In this document: positions 5,764 to 6,617 of the stretch, in pieces | Layout: each line of letters begins with the position of its first letter | Numbering within the stretch: position 1 is the stretch's first letter | DNA from: a bacterium | Lineage (GTDB): Bacteria; Patescibacteriota; Patescibacteriia; 2-12-FULL-60-25 | Assembly: GCA_020056125.1 (NCBI GenBank) | Contig: JAGVIJ010000055.1 | Location: 1 to 6,617 of the forward strand | Length of the DNA: 6,617 nt | Direction of reading: 5' to 3' | Notes under the pieces: model-generated | What the model saw: the letters and a program-made list of their open reading frames with translations, nothing else | The model's database searches: none | Told to the model about the DNA's origin: nothing | Made by a program: the position numbers and the translations under genes

Positions 5764-6617
5764 AACTGCCTCCCACAGTACTGGCTGAAATGGCGACTTT
5801 ATAAACTAGTGCAATGCGATCTTTGGTGGCGTATGAAGAATTGGCTTGAATATCTGTAGTCGCTGTTGAGAAGGCGAAGTCTCCGCTCGTGCTGGTGGCT
5901 GCCGTTCCGTAGACGTGCGCCCCATATTCCCCAGCCGCCGCAGTCACTATGCCATCGCTCACGCCCGTGATGGAATTCCCTCCGCTGCGCAAACCCCCAT
6001 CAGCATAAACTTGAACCGTGTAACCATTGGGCGTGTTGCAAGTAACATTGGAAAAAGTTAATGCGGTTGTGCCCACGGTCGTAGACAAGGCGCCGAATTC
6101 AACACTACTGCCTTCCAAACGATAAACATAATCATTACTATCCGCCGGAGTAACGCCGATACCTGCCGGATTACCGTCCCATTGATCAACCGTAACTATC
6201 AAGCCTGCGATAGAAACTATCTTGCCCACAGCTACAACCTGCGACAGACCCTGATTTTCAACTACTGCGATAAAATTTCCTTCAGACAAAAACGTGGTGG
6301 AGGTAACGGTTACGGTTTTTCCGGCATTATCAAAGGCAGTATACCCTGTTTTCGTTGAATTTTCTTGAGTACCGATTTCAAAACTTAAAATCGTTGGTTC
6401 AGATATTCCATATCTATAACCCGCGCTCATGGCGTAGTTGGTGCTGGAACTAATGCCCGTGGCTTGATCGCCAACCGTATCACTCAAATAATAATTGGTA
6501 GAGGATGAATAATCATCACCCCCGCTATTGATTGAATCCCAGTCAATAGAATAACTGGCGCTATCCATGGCCCACGCAATATTAAAATTATAGATAGACA
6601 GGATTGCTAATAATGAA
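5723..6617 (-). CDS. Secreted beta-rich protein with WxL-like C-terminus, 5' end beyond right window edge
   Basis: The frame stays open to the window edge. The codons upstream of the ATG at 6568 encode SLLAILSIYNFNIAWA, a textbook hydrophobic core and cleavage site, so that Met is internal and the true start lies outside the window. There are 297 visible residues. Residues 19-70 carry the twice-repeated SSSTNY motif (37-42 and 56-61) with DTVGDQATG between, a style I recall from many Patescibacteria surface proteins. A central beta region (about 96-165) follows. From about 171 a C-terminal domain starts VEFGALSTTVGTTALTFS and ends with Y-x-V-x-I-S followed by GGSYAQIIYYTVTPNF. That ending resembles the last strands of WxL and related surface domains (GxYxxxIxYxV), though no W-x-L motif itself is seen. 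It is the first visible gene of the operon with the DUF916-like protein. Its role is inferred as a cell-surface protein held by that partner. Confidence 0.85.
   Translation of the reverse strand, partial: SLLAILSIYNFNIAWAMDSASYSIDWDSINSGGDDYSSSTNYYLSDTVGDQATGISSSTNYAMSAGYRYGISEPTILSFEIGTQENSTKTGYTAFDNAGKTVTVTSTTFLSEGNFIAVVENQGLSQVVAVGKIVSIAGLIVTVDQWDGNPAGIGVTPADSNDYVYRLEGSSVEFGALSTTVGTTALTFSNVTCNTPNGYTVQVYADGGLRSGGNSITGVSDGIVTAAAGEYGAHVYGTAATSTSGDFAFSTATTDIQANSSYATKDRIALVYKVAISASTVGGSYAQIIYYTVTPNF
5769..5774 (-). promoter_or_regulatory. Shine-Dalgarno GGGAGG inside the preceding gene
   Basis: The minus strand reads GGGAGG followed by CAGTT and ATG (5763), the best ribosome-binding site in the window. 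It lies within the 3' end of the upstream gene, where it encodes part of VGGSY, so codon constraint may also explain it. If functional, it sets the DUF916-like protein's start at 5763 and makes the two genes overlap. Confidence 0.55.

Noticed and set aside
1..6617. CRISPR array, tRNA/rRNA genes, insertion sequences or UGA recoding
   Set aside because: No regularly spaced repeats, no tRNA-like cloverleaf, no transposase or terminal repeats were seen. No in-frame TGA interrupts the genes, and all visible stops are TAA.

Overview
All supported coding sequence in this window lies on the minus strand, and every gene encodes a secreted or membrane-anchored envelope protein rich in beta-sandwich repeats. 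No metabolic, informational or mobile-element gene is visible. The protein styles point to an uncultivated bacterium of the Candidate Phyla Radiation (Patescibacteria, probably a parcubacterial-type lineage). The cues are an SSSTNY-type N-terminus, a tail-fibre-like protein with a 'VCLEDGTNC' insert, DUF916-like anchors, and fibronectin/CnaB-type giant proteins with Pro-rich linkers. This assignment rests on remembered family style, not on a marker gene. The genes read with the standard bacterial code: the three visible stops are all TAA and no in-frame TGA is needed.

Layout in the direction of transcription (right to left). (1) A gene whose start lies beyond the right edge ends at 5723; it encodes a secreted beta-rich protein with a WxL-like C-terminal pattern. 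(2) A DUF916/DUF3324-like, single-pass membrane-anchored protein follows (4735-5763); it overlaps gene 1 by 41 nt or, with an alternative start, follows it by 4 nt. (3) Eight bases later comes a 1105-residue protein (1409-4726). It has a signal peptide, an N-terminal beta domain, three fibronectin type III modules, a Pro-rich linker, and three CnaB/carboxypeptidase-regulatory-like modules interleaved with membrane segments. A hairpin plus U-tract (1366-1387) ends this apparent operon. (4) After a 299-base non-coding gap, a further gene starts at 1109 (or 1100) and runs off the left edge. It encodes a tail-fibre-like, repeat-containing surface protein.

The first three genes look like one envelope module: a secreted WxL-like protein, a membrane-anchored DUF916-like partner, and a large scaffold spanning the membrane. 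This layout recalls the WxL/DUF916 loci of Firmicutes, though that comparison is an inference.

The most unexpected element is the gap between genes 3 and 4. Downstream of a plausible extended -10 promoter, the predicted 5' leader of gene 4 can form several helices. Some of these exclude one another, and the last one buries the only candidate Shine-Dalgarno sequence. It looks like a regulatory RNA that I cannot assign to a known class.
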